Positions 7,357 to 14,005 of a stretch of DNA of 18,235 nucleotides are shown in pieces. The DNA lies in contig JAUXAJ010000075.1 in the NCBI GenBank assembly GCA_030620005.1, positions 1 through 18,235 on the forward strand. The letters run 5' to 3'. A program made the translations under genes and the position numbers. The notes below the pieces were generated by a model, which was not told the DNA's origin, did not search any database, and saw nothing but the letters and a program-made list of their open reading frames with translations. Origin of the DNA: Promethearchaeota archaeon. Its GTDB lineage: Archaea > Asgardarchaeota > Lokiarchaeia > Sigynarchaeales > SOKP01. Positions within the stretch are counted from its first letter, which is position 1. Each line of letters starts with the position of its first letter.

Positions 7357-7524
7357 TTAATGTCTATGGGGTATAGGCGTAAAGCGATATTTATCTTTTT
7401 TTTTAATAAACTCTTTTTGATTAAATTTAGCTTCACATTCTCTACATTGAACTATAATTGGAGAGAAATACGAAACAATTTTAGGTTTTTTATTACTCTT
7501 ACAATTTGGACATTCATTTTCCAT
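7357..7524 (-). CDS. 55-residue zinc-ribbon protein
   Basis: This short gene encodes a protein with two CxxC knuckles, C5/C8 (CPNC) and C27/C30 (CREC), separated by 18 residues. A Lys-rich helix follows (NQKEFIKKKDK) and the protein ends in PIPHRH. This is the size and spacing of a free-standing zinc ribbon. The ATG at 7524 sits nine bases after AGGGGA (complement, 7534-7539), one of the strongest ribosome binding sites in the window, so it is very likely translated. It follows the Roadblock-like gene on the same strand after 108 bp and may share its transcript. The function is unknown; nucleic-acid or protein binding is likely. Confidence 0.75.
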   Translation of the reverse strand: MENECPNCKSNKKPKIVSYFSPIIVQCRECEAKFNQKEFIKKKDKYRFTPIPHRH

Positions 7525-7632
7525 TCTTATAAATCCCCTAAAAAATTTTAATTACAAAATCTAAATTTTGCGAAAATATGGATCTCTATTTTTCTAAACC
7601 ATCACAAATCGAGTATCTTTTCTCTCTATACT

Positions 7633-8253
7633 TTAAACACCAAAAATTTGTCTTAATTCGTAATAAATTCTTGCTAACTCAGAGATTATTTGAGTATTCT
7701 CTTTTTGAAGAAAATATTTTATATATGCTTGAAGACCATTAGGATTTTTACACCATGCGACTAAGCTTTCAATTTCAGCTTTTAACTGCGGATCTACACT
7801 ATTAGGCTTTTTATTATCCATTTTAGTGTATAGTTTACCAATTTGGACTTCTTTTTGAGAAATAATTTTCTTAAAGTTCATTTTTTGTAAGAGCCTCGAG
7901 ACTTCTACAATTGCCGATTTAACGTTTCCCTCGGGTTTAACATAAGCAATAATTTTTCTTACCTCATCTTTACACGCAACTATATTTCCCAAATTTTGAA
8001 TAGAAGTGGCGACCAATGTATCAATTTCACATTCTATTATTATATATTTAATCCCAGAAATAACGATATATTGGGCTCTCATAGTGTCCCAACTTGAACA
8101 TACATCATCTATATCATCACTAATATCCCAATTATCAGTAGAATATGCAATAGTGTTATATTTCTCGATAATAGCCACAGCATAGATGTCTGGCACTAAT
8201 TTCAATAGATTTTTAACAAGAGATTCAAAATTCTTTGATGCATTAACCATCAT
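7633..8253 (-). CDS. Roadblock/LC7-like domain protein with helical C-terminal extension
   Basis: This 206-residue protein appears to carry a Roadblock/LC7-like fold at about 8-125. There is a helix with FESLVKNLLKLVPD, strands AVAIIEKYNTIAYST and YIVISGIKYIIIECE, a strand LVATSIQ, a GNIVACKDE turn, and a final helix (VKSAIVEVSRLLQKM). Roadblock proteins in archaea pair with small GTPases or regulate motility and polarity, and they are especially numerous in Asgard archaea. A further helical part (about 130-206) with AWCKNPNGLQAYIKYFL is not one I recognise. The ATG at 8253 follows GGGGGAG, a strong site, and a TATA-like ATATTTAAA near 8295-8303. No GTPase gene lies in the window. The call rests on strand and helix pattern and is moderate. 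Confidence 0.55.
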   Translation of the reverse strand: MMVNASKNFESLVKNLLKLVPDIYAVAIIEKYNTIAYSTDNWDISDDIDDVCSSWDTMRAQYIVISGIKYIIIECEIDTLVATSIQNLGNIVACKDEVRKIIAYVKPEGNVKSAIVEVSRLLQKMNFKKIISQKEVQIGKLYTKMDNKKPNSVDPQLKAEIESLVAWCKNPNGLQAYIKYFLQKENTQIISELARIYYELRQIFGV

Positions 8254-8460
8254 CGTTTTAAATATCTCCCCCTTTAATGGTTATTTATTATGATCTTTAA
8301 ATATCCAATATTCTATACAGGAACCGAATTTTTTTATTAAAAATTCTTCCTTGATTATAATACAAATATGTCAATATAAAATTATTTTTTTTTGGAAATA
8401 GTGTAAAAACCTAAAATCAACTAAAGATTAATCCTAATTTACTAATCTACTTTTTGAATA

Positions 8461-8760
8461 ATGGTAATGAGCTTATCATTGATAATTTTGGCTGGTCTTA
8501 TTGGTTTTTTATGCTATTTACAAGTTCAAGTAGTAAAATTTTCAAAAGAAATCAAAAAAAAGATTTATTGCGATATTTTGTTAATATGGTTTGTTGCATG
8601 TAATTTTTGGCACTATTATAATGCTGGTATTCGATTTCCTTTAGATTTAATCCTTATTATTGGTTATTGCAGTTTTATTGGAGTTTTTAGCGTTTATAAT
8701 TTAGTTTTTTCTTCAGATTCTTTCTTTTGTTTTTTGATTAATTTTCACCACCTAGATTAA
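8461..8760 (+). CDS. Small membrane protein, about three helices
   Basis: This 99-residue hydrophobic protein is not recognised. Likely membrane helices are 4-22 (LSLIILAGLIGFLCYL), about 38-52 (CDILLIWFVACNFW) and 60-82 (PLDLILIIGYCSFIGVF). A basic loop, KFSKEIKKK, lies between the first two. The ATG at 8461 has no ribosome binding site; a second ATG lies two codons on. Its 3' end overlaps, antisense, the last codons of the open frame that follows the thioredoxin-reductase TAG (8738-8923). It is divergent from the Roadblock-like gene. Low-complexity AT-rich DNA can produce such frames by chance, so this is tentative. Confidence 0.5.
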   Translation: MVMSLSLIILAGLIGFLCYLQVQVVKFSKEIKKKIYCDILLIWFVACNFWHYYNAGIRFPLDLILIIGYCSFIGVFSVYNLVFSSDSFFCFLINFHHLD

Positions 8761-8923
8761 TTTCACTCGCAACACCCTCACCAAAAATAATTTTTTCACT
8801 GGAAATTTTTACTCTTGTTGTAAATGGTGGAGAATTCTCTAGCTGTAGTTGTTTCAAGATTTCTTCTCTGAACTTTTTTAATTCGAATGTATCGAATACA
8901 TTCGATATTCCAATATTTAAAGT
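8738..8923 (-). other. 61-codon open frame directly after the TAG of the thioredoxin-reductase-like gene
   Basis: The frame of the reductase continues without a stop for 61 codons past its TAG (8924-8926), ending at TAA (8738-8740). The predicted segment looks like real protein, with an amphipathic helix FELKKFREEILKQL and a strand-like TRVKISSEKIIFG. It has no ATG or GTG in frame; the only TTG (8855-8857) would give 39 residues. It may be a read-through extension, the result of a recent nonsense mutation in a longer reductase, or a separate small gene with an unusual start. I do not recognise the sequence. Confidence 0.4.
8883..8905 (-). promoter_or_regulatory. Perfect 10-bp stem-loop just after the thioredoxin-reductase stop
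   Basis: Read on the complement, TCGAATGTAT and ATACATTCGA are perfect arms around TCG. The stem starts 18 nt after the TAG stop. On the gene's strand it is followed by ATTAAAAAAG rather than a T-run, so it is not a standard intrinsic terminator. It may be an mRNA 3'-end structure or a recoding signal for the TAG. Confidence 0.6.
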
Positions 8924-9859
8924 CTAATCCTTTCTCGCACCACGAATGTGTTTAGAAACATTTATTCCCGCTAATGCGCCTTCTGCAGTTGCGAAAACTA
9001 CCTGATATAAACCTCCAGTTACATCGCCAGCAGCAAAAACGCCGTCTATATTAGTCCTTTGCTCCTCATTAATCTTGATATTACCTTTATCATCCAACTC
9101 GACCCCAGCTTTCTTAAAAATAGAATTAGATGGAACGTGTGATAATATGAACAGGCAATTCAACTCATATTCGATTATTTCATTAGGGTCATCAGATTTC
9201 GAAGGTTTACATTTTATTTTTTCAATAATACCTTGAGAATTGCTTATAACTTCGACAATTTCAGTTTTTTCAATAATGTTAATTTGTTTCTCTTTAACTT
9301 CGTTTATTTTCGCGGGTAACTCATTTATCCCTATGTTTGTAATAACATTAACGATACATCCCATTTGGTGTAAGATTAGCGCATCTTCTATCATCTCTTC
9401 GTCTGAACCATATAAATACACCACCCTTTCTTTATATAAAGGCCCATCGCATAAAGCACAGTAAGATAAGCCGTACCCTATCAATGCTTCTTCTCCTTTT
9501 ATTTTTTCTTTTCGATGACCTCTTCCTGTAGCTATAACAACAGCATCAGCGGTAATATTCGCAGTTCTAGTCGAAATCAGGTTCGTTCCCATTCCTACCA
9601 TGAGAGAGATCACGTCGCCACTAATAATTTTTACATTTTCATGACTTACGGCATGTTTCTTAAATTTATTTAAGAGTTCCACACCTTTAAGACTATCGTA
9701 GCCCGGGTAATTCATTATTTCTTTTGTTTCTGCTAAAGCAGAAGGTTCTTTACCTTCAAGAATAATCGTGCTTCTTCCTGCTCTTCCGCAATATATTCCA
9801 GCACTCAGACCTGCTGGACCAGCACCGATAATTAAAATCTCACAAGCATGTTCTTCCAT
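8924..9859 (-). CDS. Thioredoxin-reductase-like FAD/disulfide oxidoreductase
   Basis: This 311-residue flavoprotein has the FAD motif IIGAGPAGLSAG (10-21), the redox pair C134-A-L-C137, and a second FAD motif GVFAAGDVTGG (273-283). It would pass electrons to thioredoxin-like partners. The NADPH site is odd: where a GGGxxA loop is expected there is YGSDEEMIEDA (150-160), and the HRRxxxR motif that binds the NADPH 2'-phosphate is missing (NVITNIG instead). The electron donor may therefore be another one, as in archaeal relatives that do not use NADPH. I chose the ATG at 9859 because GAGAGGA precedes it by seven bases and the TATA box places the transcript start inside the longer version starting at 9904. 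The stop is TAG, followed by a stem-loop and an open frame. Confidence 0.9.
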   Translation of the reverse strand: MEEHACEILIIGAGPAGLSAGIYCGRAGRSTIILEGKEPSALAETKEIMNYPGYDSLKGVELLNKFKKHAVSHENVKIISGDVISLMVGMGTNLISTRTANITADAVVIATGRGHRKEKIKGEEALIGYGLSYCALCDGPLYKERVVYLYGSDEEMIEDALILHQMGCIVNVITNIGINELPAKINEVKEKQINIIEKTEIVEVISNSQGIIEKIKCKPSKSDDPNEIIEYELNCLFILSHVPSNSIFKKAGVELDDKGNIKINEEQRTNIDGVFAAGDVTGGLYQVVFATAEGALAGINVSKHIRGARKD

Positions 9860-9918
9860 GGATATTCCTCTCGTTTTGTAGTTATTTTGTAAATATTCGT
9901 ACAAGTCTCATAAGAAGT

Positions 9919-9926
9919 ATATAAAT
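9919..9926 (-). promoter_or_regulatory. TATA box of the thioredoxin-reductase-like gene
   Basis: The complement reads TTTATATA. A start about 26 nt on, near 9896, lies downstream of the first possible ATG (9904) and about 37 nt ahead of the ATG at 9859, so it supports the shorter protein. Confidence 0.5.
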
Positions 9927-10165
9927 TTTAATTTTTTCTTTTTTCAAACGAGTTCTTTTTTACATTTTAACACAAAAAAGAAATTAAATTCCGCTAGAAA
10001 TTCCCAAATTTTCTCATGAACTTTGAAACAAAAACAATACGAGAGGATTGAGATGTTTAGGAAAATAACAATCAAAACAAGTGAAAATCTTATAATTAAT
10101 CTCTAACTATTATATTTAAATAAATCTAAGAAGTAAAATCAAAATAAATATTTATAAATTTCTTC

Positions 10166-11443
10166 ATGAGTTTACCTTCTATATTAATTCGAATCAAAAA
10201 TAGACTTGGAGAGCTTTGGGAACATTCAGCTTTTCGTTATGCGATATTTTTACATGTATTCTATTATATTTTATCGTTGATATTGGTTTTGGTTTTTCTC
10301 CGGGAACAAAACGATTTTTTGATCTTTTTTAAGGCAGGAGGTATATTTCTCAATAATATTGAGGATCTCTATAACCAAGAAAATTACTTGTGGGATTTTA
10401 GATATTTTCCCCTGTCTGCTATGTTTTTTGTTCCATTTTATCTTTTAGGATTTGATTTGGGTTTCATATTTTTTCATACTTTAAATTTAGTCCTCAATAT
10501 TTTAATTTGTATAATTCTCTATAAAATAATAATGATTTCTCGGGGGGAGGATCACGAAAAAGACGATAAAAGGGTAATTCTTTACATATGCATTTACATA
10601 ATGGCCATTCCTCACGTGTTCAATTACATTTTAGGGCAAATAAATTTATATATTATTGTTTTAATATTAACATCTCTTTATATCTTTCTCAAGCACGAAA
10701 CACTAAAATGGCAATTCATTGGAAGCGTAATTTTTGGGATTAGCATAATAATTAAACCAATTGCTCTTTTCTTGGCCCCTTTCTTGTTGATAATCAATCT
10801 TGATTTAAGAAACAAAAAGATAATTATTAACTTCCCTAAAAGCGCGGTAAGAGCATTAGGCGCTTTTTTACCCTTATCATTGAATTTTATATTATTTTTA
10901 ATGTATCCCAAATTGCTTGAAGGTTTTATGGCAACGAATTTCACGGGGATCAATCCCATAACTATCAATTTTTCGTTTAGTGTTACTAAATTAGTATTGA
11001 ATTTCTGCTATATTATCAACATCCCGTTCAATCAATTATATGTGTTAATTGGGGTTATTGGCATTTTTGGAGGGGTAGGATTTGTAATTTTTATGATTGG
11101 AGAAAAAGATCGATATTCGATAATTCATGGATACACTCTAGGGATTTTGATAATGTTATTAATATATTTTGATTCTTGGGACCATCATCTTTTAATTCTA
11201 TTACCGCTATTGATAATAGTAATCTTCAGTTTACCCAGAAGATCAAAAATCGCTGCTCCATACTTTAAAAAAAGCTTTTTCTATTTAAGCTATTTCCCAA
11301 TGCTGTTCATGGGCCTCTGGTTTTTGACAGCGCCGTTGTATCCATTTAATTTTGTTACCACATTTTTTTTAATCGTTGTATATATTGGAATCTGTAAATG
11401 TCATCTTGGTATGAAAATAAATCAAAATTGTGAGGCCTCTTAG
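10166..11443 (+). CDS. GT87/DUF2029-like membrane glycosyltransferase
   Basis: This 425-residue protein is a multi-pass membrane protein with about ten helices. It shows the GT87 (DUF2029) pattern: DFLIFFKAGGIFLNN with D50 after the first helix, then IEDLYNQENY, the RYFPLSAMFFVPFYLL segment (79-94), YILGQINLYIIVLIL in the middle and IIIKPIALFLAPFLLI further on. GT87 enzymes transfer mannose or related sugars from polyprenyl-phosphate donors onto surface lipids or glycans, with the acidic residue in the first outer loop as catalytic base. No ribosome binding site precedes the ATG; a TATA-like TATTATATTTAAA lies near 10110-10122. The secreted-protein gene starts 1 bp after its TAG stop, so the two are probably co-transcribed. 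Confidence 0.8.
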   Translation: MSLPSILIRIKNRLGELWEHSAFRYAIFLHVFYYILSLILVLVFLREQNDFLIFFKAGGIFLNNIEDLYNQENYLWDFRYFPLSAMFFVPFYLLGFDLGFIFFHTLNLVLNILICIILYKIIMISRGEDHEKDDKRVILYICIYIMAIPHVFNYILGQINLYIIVLILTSLYIFLKHETLKWQFIGSVIFGISIIIKPIALFLAPFLLIINLDLRNKKIIINFPKSAVRALGAFLPLSLNFILFLMYPKLLEGFMATNFTGINPITINFSFSVTKLVLNFCYIINIPFNQLYVLIGVIGIFGGVGFVIFMIGEKDRYSIIHGYTLGILIMLLIYFDSWDHHLLILLPLLIIVIFSLPRRSKIAAPYFKKSFFYLSYFPMLFMGLWFLTAPLYPFNFVTTFFLIVVYIGICKCHLGMKINQNCEAS

Positions 11444-11444
11444 T

Positions 11445-12191
11445 TTGAAAAAATCATCAATTTTTCTCATTTTTATAATTTTTTCATTGTTCTTTATAGG
11501 ACCTATATCGGAAGTAAATGCAACTAATTACGAAATGGGTGTTGAACTCGATGAAGTTTTAATCTGGAAATGTAACGTTTGCAACCACGAAAAAATGGAA
11601 CAATTATTTGGAAACGAATGGAATGGGAAGGGAAATGGATTTTTTGAAAATTTGAAAGAAGGCGATAGAATGAAGATGGCTCCAAAATCCATGAGTAGCG
11701 ATGTGGAGACCGTAAGCGTGATGTTTAGTATTTGGAGTTGGACTGACGCAAGCGAATGGGGAGATAAGGACTGCGAAGAACGATATACATTCTTTAAAAA
11801 TCCTGACCACATGCCAAAAGATTACATCTTTCCAAATCTTGCCCCTCTTGTGCTTCTTGGTCCCATCGACCAATACTTAAATGACATTGAACCAAATTTA
11901 TACGATGGATATTTTGTTGAGACAACATTTGTATGGACACTTAACTGTGAATTAAATGAAGCTGAATTGGACGGAAAATATCCTACCGAATACATAAAAG
12001 TTTTGGCAACATATACTGATAAAGGAATTTTAAGAACATACAAACTCTATGTGACCGATCATCACGTCATGATTGATATTTCTTTAGATTATCCTTTTAG
12101 CTATCAATTACCTGCTTTTTTGGCTATATTAATTGGATCTTCTATTGGAATTGTAATTCTATATAAAAGAATTAAAGCAAATCCCCTTTAA
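11445..12191 (+). CDS. Secreted protein with signal peptide and C-terminal membrane anchor
   Basis: This is an unrecognised surface protein. With the TTG start at 11445 it is 248 residues and opens KKSSIFLIFIIFSLFF, a clear signal peptide with likely cleavage after SEVNA. The GTG at 11430 would add five residues and overlap the preceding gene; GTGAGG at 11430-11435 instead looks like the ribosome binding site for the TTG. The outer domain has a CNVC motif soon after cleavage and two further Cys (in KDCEE and LNCEL), so disulfides or a metal site are possible. A final helix LPAFLAILIGSSIGIVILY with basic KRIK is a C-terminal anchor. It probably shares a transcript with the GT87-like gene, suggesting a joint role at the cell surface. 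Confidence 0.75.
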   Translation: MKKSSIFLIFIIFSLFFIGPISEVNATNYEMGVELDEVLIWKCNVCNHEKMEQLFGNEWNGKGNGFFENLKEGDRMKMAPKSMSSDVETVSVMFSIWSWTDASEWGDKDCEERYTFFKNPDHMPKDYIFPNLAPLVLLGPIDQYLNDIEPNLYDGYFVETTFVWTLNCELNEAELDGKYPTEYIKVLATYTDKGILRTYKLYVTDHHVMIDISLDYPFSYQLPAFLAILIGSSIGIVILYKRIKANPL

Positions 12192-12193
12192 AT

Positions 12194-13123
12194 CTAACCA
12201 TAAAGGATTGGCCATAAAACTATTGGAAACGTTAAATTTAAGAAAGTTAAAATTACAATTATTAACATTCTATATCTGTGTCGCCACTGCGGATTTTTGA
12301 TGTTTTCAAGGAAAATTAGTATCAATAAACTGAAAAACATCAGCTGGGCAGTTTGAAACGCTTGCCAAGAGAATAAATATATTTTCAAGAGTAACGACAT
12401 GTTCGACGCAATTTCTACCTCAATATAAGTCCAATTGTAACACATCTGCCAGAAATATTCTGGAAATATCACGTAAGGAAGTAAAAGTATTCCTGATGGA
12501 ATAAGATAATAAATGAGTTCTTTCATTTTGATCTTTTTTACGACAAGTAGTACAAACGGGAACAAGATTACAACGATTTTGTACGTGGCAAGCGCAAAAA
12601 GAATCCCGGCCAGCCATTTTCGATCTTTTTTCAACTCGATATAAGATAGGAATAATAAAAGATTCAACAACCAATTTGTGTTGTTGAGATAAGCGTCCGC
12701 AAAATAACCTATCCCGTTCATGATAAGGAAAATGACCTTATCTGTACCGTTATCCGTGATTTTATCAACGTTCTTGGCGATGTATATTGCACTTATTAGT
12801 CTAAATGCGTCCCAAATGTAAACACCTATTTCAAAGGGAAATAAATATATTGGAAAAAAAAGGAAATACCAAAAATAAAGATAATACGCTCGAAATCCAC
12901 CTATTGAGCTTTCCTTATAGTAGTCCATGAGTCCATTATCCATTAAGATGTAAAGGGTTTCGAAGTCAATGTCCCGATTGTAGGCAAAAAAAGCGTCGTC
13001 AAAAAAATAGAAAACGACCCTTAACATGACGAGAATAATTGTTACGACGATAATACTCGTAACATAGTAAAAGTAGGGGGGTTTAACACCCTTTCCTTTC
13101 TTAATGATTTGACTATTTTCCAA
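12194..13123 (-). CDS. Multi-pass membrane protein, probable divergent GT87 family
   Basis: This 309-residue protein has about eight membrane helices. Its layout echoes the GT87-like protein on the other strand: a first helix, an acidic outer loop (NRDIDFETLYILMDN), an aromatic segment YYLYFWYFLFFPIYLFP, a central NNTNWLLNLLLFLSYIEL and ATYKIVVILFPFVLL, which parallels the IKPIALFLAPFLL of the other. It therefore probably belongs to the GT-C fold and uses a polyprenyl-linked sugar. The start appears to be TTG at 13123, since the frame has no suitable ATG near the first helix; the upstream TGAGAT is a poor site. It converges on the secreted-protein gene with just 2 bp between stops. The stop is TAG, with a TAA two codons later. 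Confidence 0.65.
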   Translation of the reverse strand: MENSQIIKKGKGVKPPYFYYVTSIIVVTIILVMLRVVFYFFDDAFFAYNRDIDFETLYILMDNGLMDYYKESSIGGFRAYYLYFWYFLFFPIYLFPFEIGVYIWDAFRLISAIYIAKNVDKITDNGTDKVIFLIMNGIGYFADAYLNNTNWLLNLLLFLSYIELKKDRKWLAGILFALATYKIVVILFPFVLLVVKKIKMKELIYYLIPSGILLLPYVIFPEYFWQMCYNWTYIEVEIASNMSLLLKIYLFSWQAFQTAQLMFFSLLILIFLENIKNPQWRHRYRMLIIVILTFLNLTFPIVLWPILYG

Positions 13124-13295
13124 TAATCTCAGTTCATAATTGTTTTGAATTAATCATCTAGAATATTGCCTTAGTTTATTATTTTTTGAAAAATCATCGT
13201 GAAACGACTCTTTCGCGTTTTTAAACATGTATCTGGATATTACAACCATTTTTCATCGTTTTTTAAAAAAACGAGGTTAAAATTCGACACAAATG

Positions 13296-13304
13296 TTTAA
13301 AAAT
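13296..13304 (+). promoter_or_regulatory. TATA-like box of the SRPBCC gene
   Basis: TTTAAAAAT is centred near 13300, which puts transcription start near 13326, only a few bases ahead of the GAGGTGAT at 13328-13335. Just upstream, CGTTTTTT (13257-13264) and AAAAAACG (13266-13273) form an 8-bp inverted repeat that may be a regulatory site. Confidence 0.4.
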
Positions 13305-13330
13305 AACCTTGTCATATTTTTATATACGAG

Positions 13331-13753
13331 GTGATTTTAATTCCAAGAATAGAAACAAAAATTGAAATTGACGCACCCGCGAAGAAAGTATATGATATTT
13401 TAGATGACGCAAGCCTTGGACCAAAATGGAATTTAGCAATGAAAGAATTTTCTGAAATTGAAGAAGGAAAGTATGCCGTTAAGTCTACGGTTGGTGATTT
13501 TACTTCAATTCGCACGGAAAGAGTCGAAAACGAAAGAATTTCAATGAAAATAGAAGGTGGAATCTTTACTGGAATGGGATATGTTCTAACTCCAAAGGGT
13601 GATGGCGTTGAGGCCTTACTCTGGGGTGAATTTGACGATGAAAAAAACGAGAAAATGCTCTTGAAGGCTGGTGAATTGCTCTTAGAAGGCTTGAAAAAGT
13701 TTGTGGAATATATTGAAGCTGGTGGAAACATTGATGAATTTGAAAAAAAATAA
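13331..13753 (+). CDS. SRPBCC (START/polyketide-cyclase-like) family protein
   Basis: This protein of about 137-140 residues begins RIETKIEIDAPAKKVYDIL, the typical first strand and helix of the SRPBCC fold, and ends with a long C-terminal helix (KMLLKAGELLLEGLKKFVEY). The fold makes a deep hydrophobic pocket for lipids or other small ligands; the ligand cannot be told. The start is unclear. The first possible codon is GTG at 13331, but that GTG lies inside GAGGTGAT (13328-13335), a near-perfect anti-Shine-Dalgarno match. The best-spaced codon after it is ATT at 13340, giving a protein that opens xPRIETKIEI. It is divergent from the second GT87-like gene and is followed by a probable terminator. 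Confidence 0.85.
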   Translation: MILIPRIETKIEIDAPAKKVYDILDDASLGPKWNLAMKEFSEIEEGKYAVKSTVGDFTSIRTERVENERISMKIEGGIFTGMGYVLTPKGDGVEALLWGEFDDEKNEKMLLKAGELLLEGLKKFVEYIEAGGNIDEFEKK

Positions 13754-13843
13754 TCACGGTAAGTCCCTGAACTACATCTACCAGCAAAATATTCAAGAAA
13801 TTTAATTTTTAGAGTAATATTATTTAGTGACTTCTAATTTCTG

Positions 13844-13890
13844 CCCCCTCCCTGAACGATAGTGGGGGATTTCTTTTTCTTTTTTATAAT
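13844..13890 (+). terminator. C5/G5 hairpin with T-rich tail
   Basis: CCCCC (13844-13848) pairs with GGGGG (13864-13868) around a 15-nt loop. It is followed by a T-rich tail with runs of five and six T at about 13873-13887. GC-rich arms are rare in this AT-rich DNA, so this is a probable terminator, 90 nt after the SRPBCC gene. Confidence 0.6.
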
Positions 13891-14005
13891 GAACTAAATT
13901 GAAAAGATGAGAATTCAAATTAATCTAAAAACATGGTTTATATTTCTTCATGGATTTTATACCTTAATTATAAATGTTTATTAAAATCGAAAAAGGTAAA
14001 AAAAT

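Noticed and set aside
7291..7551. 86-codon plus-strand frame
   Set aside because: It is the antisense shadow of the zinc-ribbon gene at 7357-7524, which has a strong ribosome binding site and CxxC pairs.
8797..8806. CACTGGAAAT, resembling part of an archaeal origin recognition box
   Set aside because: It is a single partial match lying inside the open frame after the reductase, with no second copy nearby.
10053..10106. 17-codon frame with a good ribosome binding site (GAGAGGATTGAG) upstream of the GT87-like gene
   Set aside because: It is too short to support; it could be a leader peptide or gene remnant, but nothing else points to attenuation.
13312..13731. 139-codon minus-strand frame over the SRPBCC gene
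   Set aside because: The plus-strand product matches the SRPBCC fold; the antisense product is Ser/Phe/Pro-rich, typical of a shadow.
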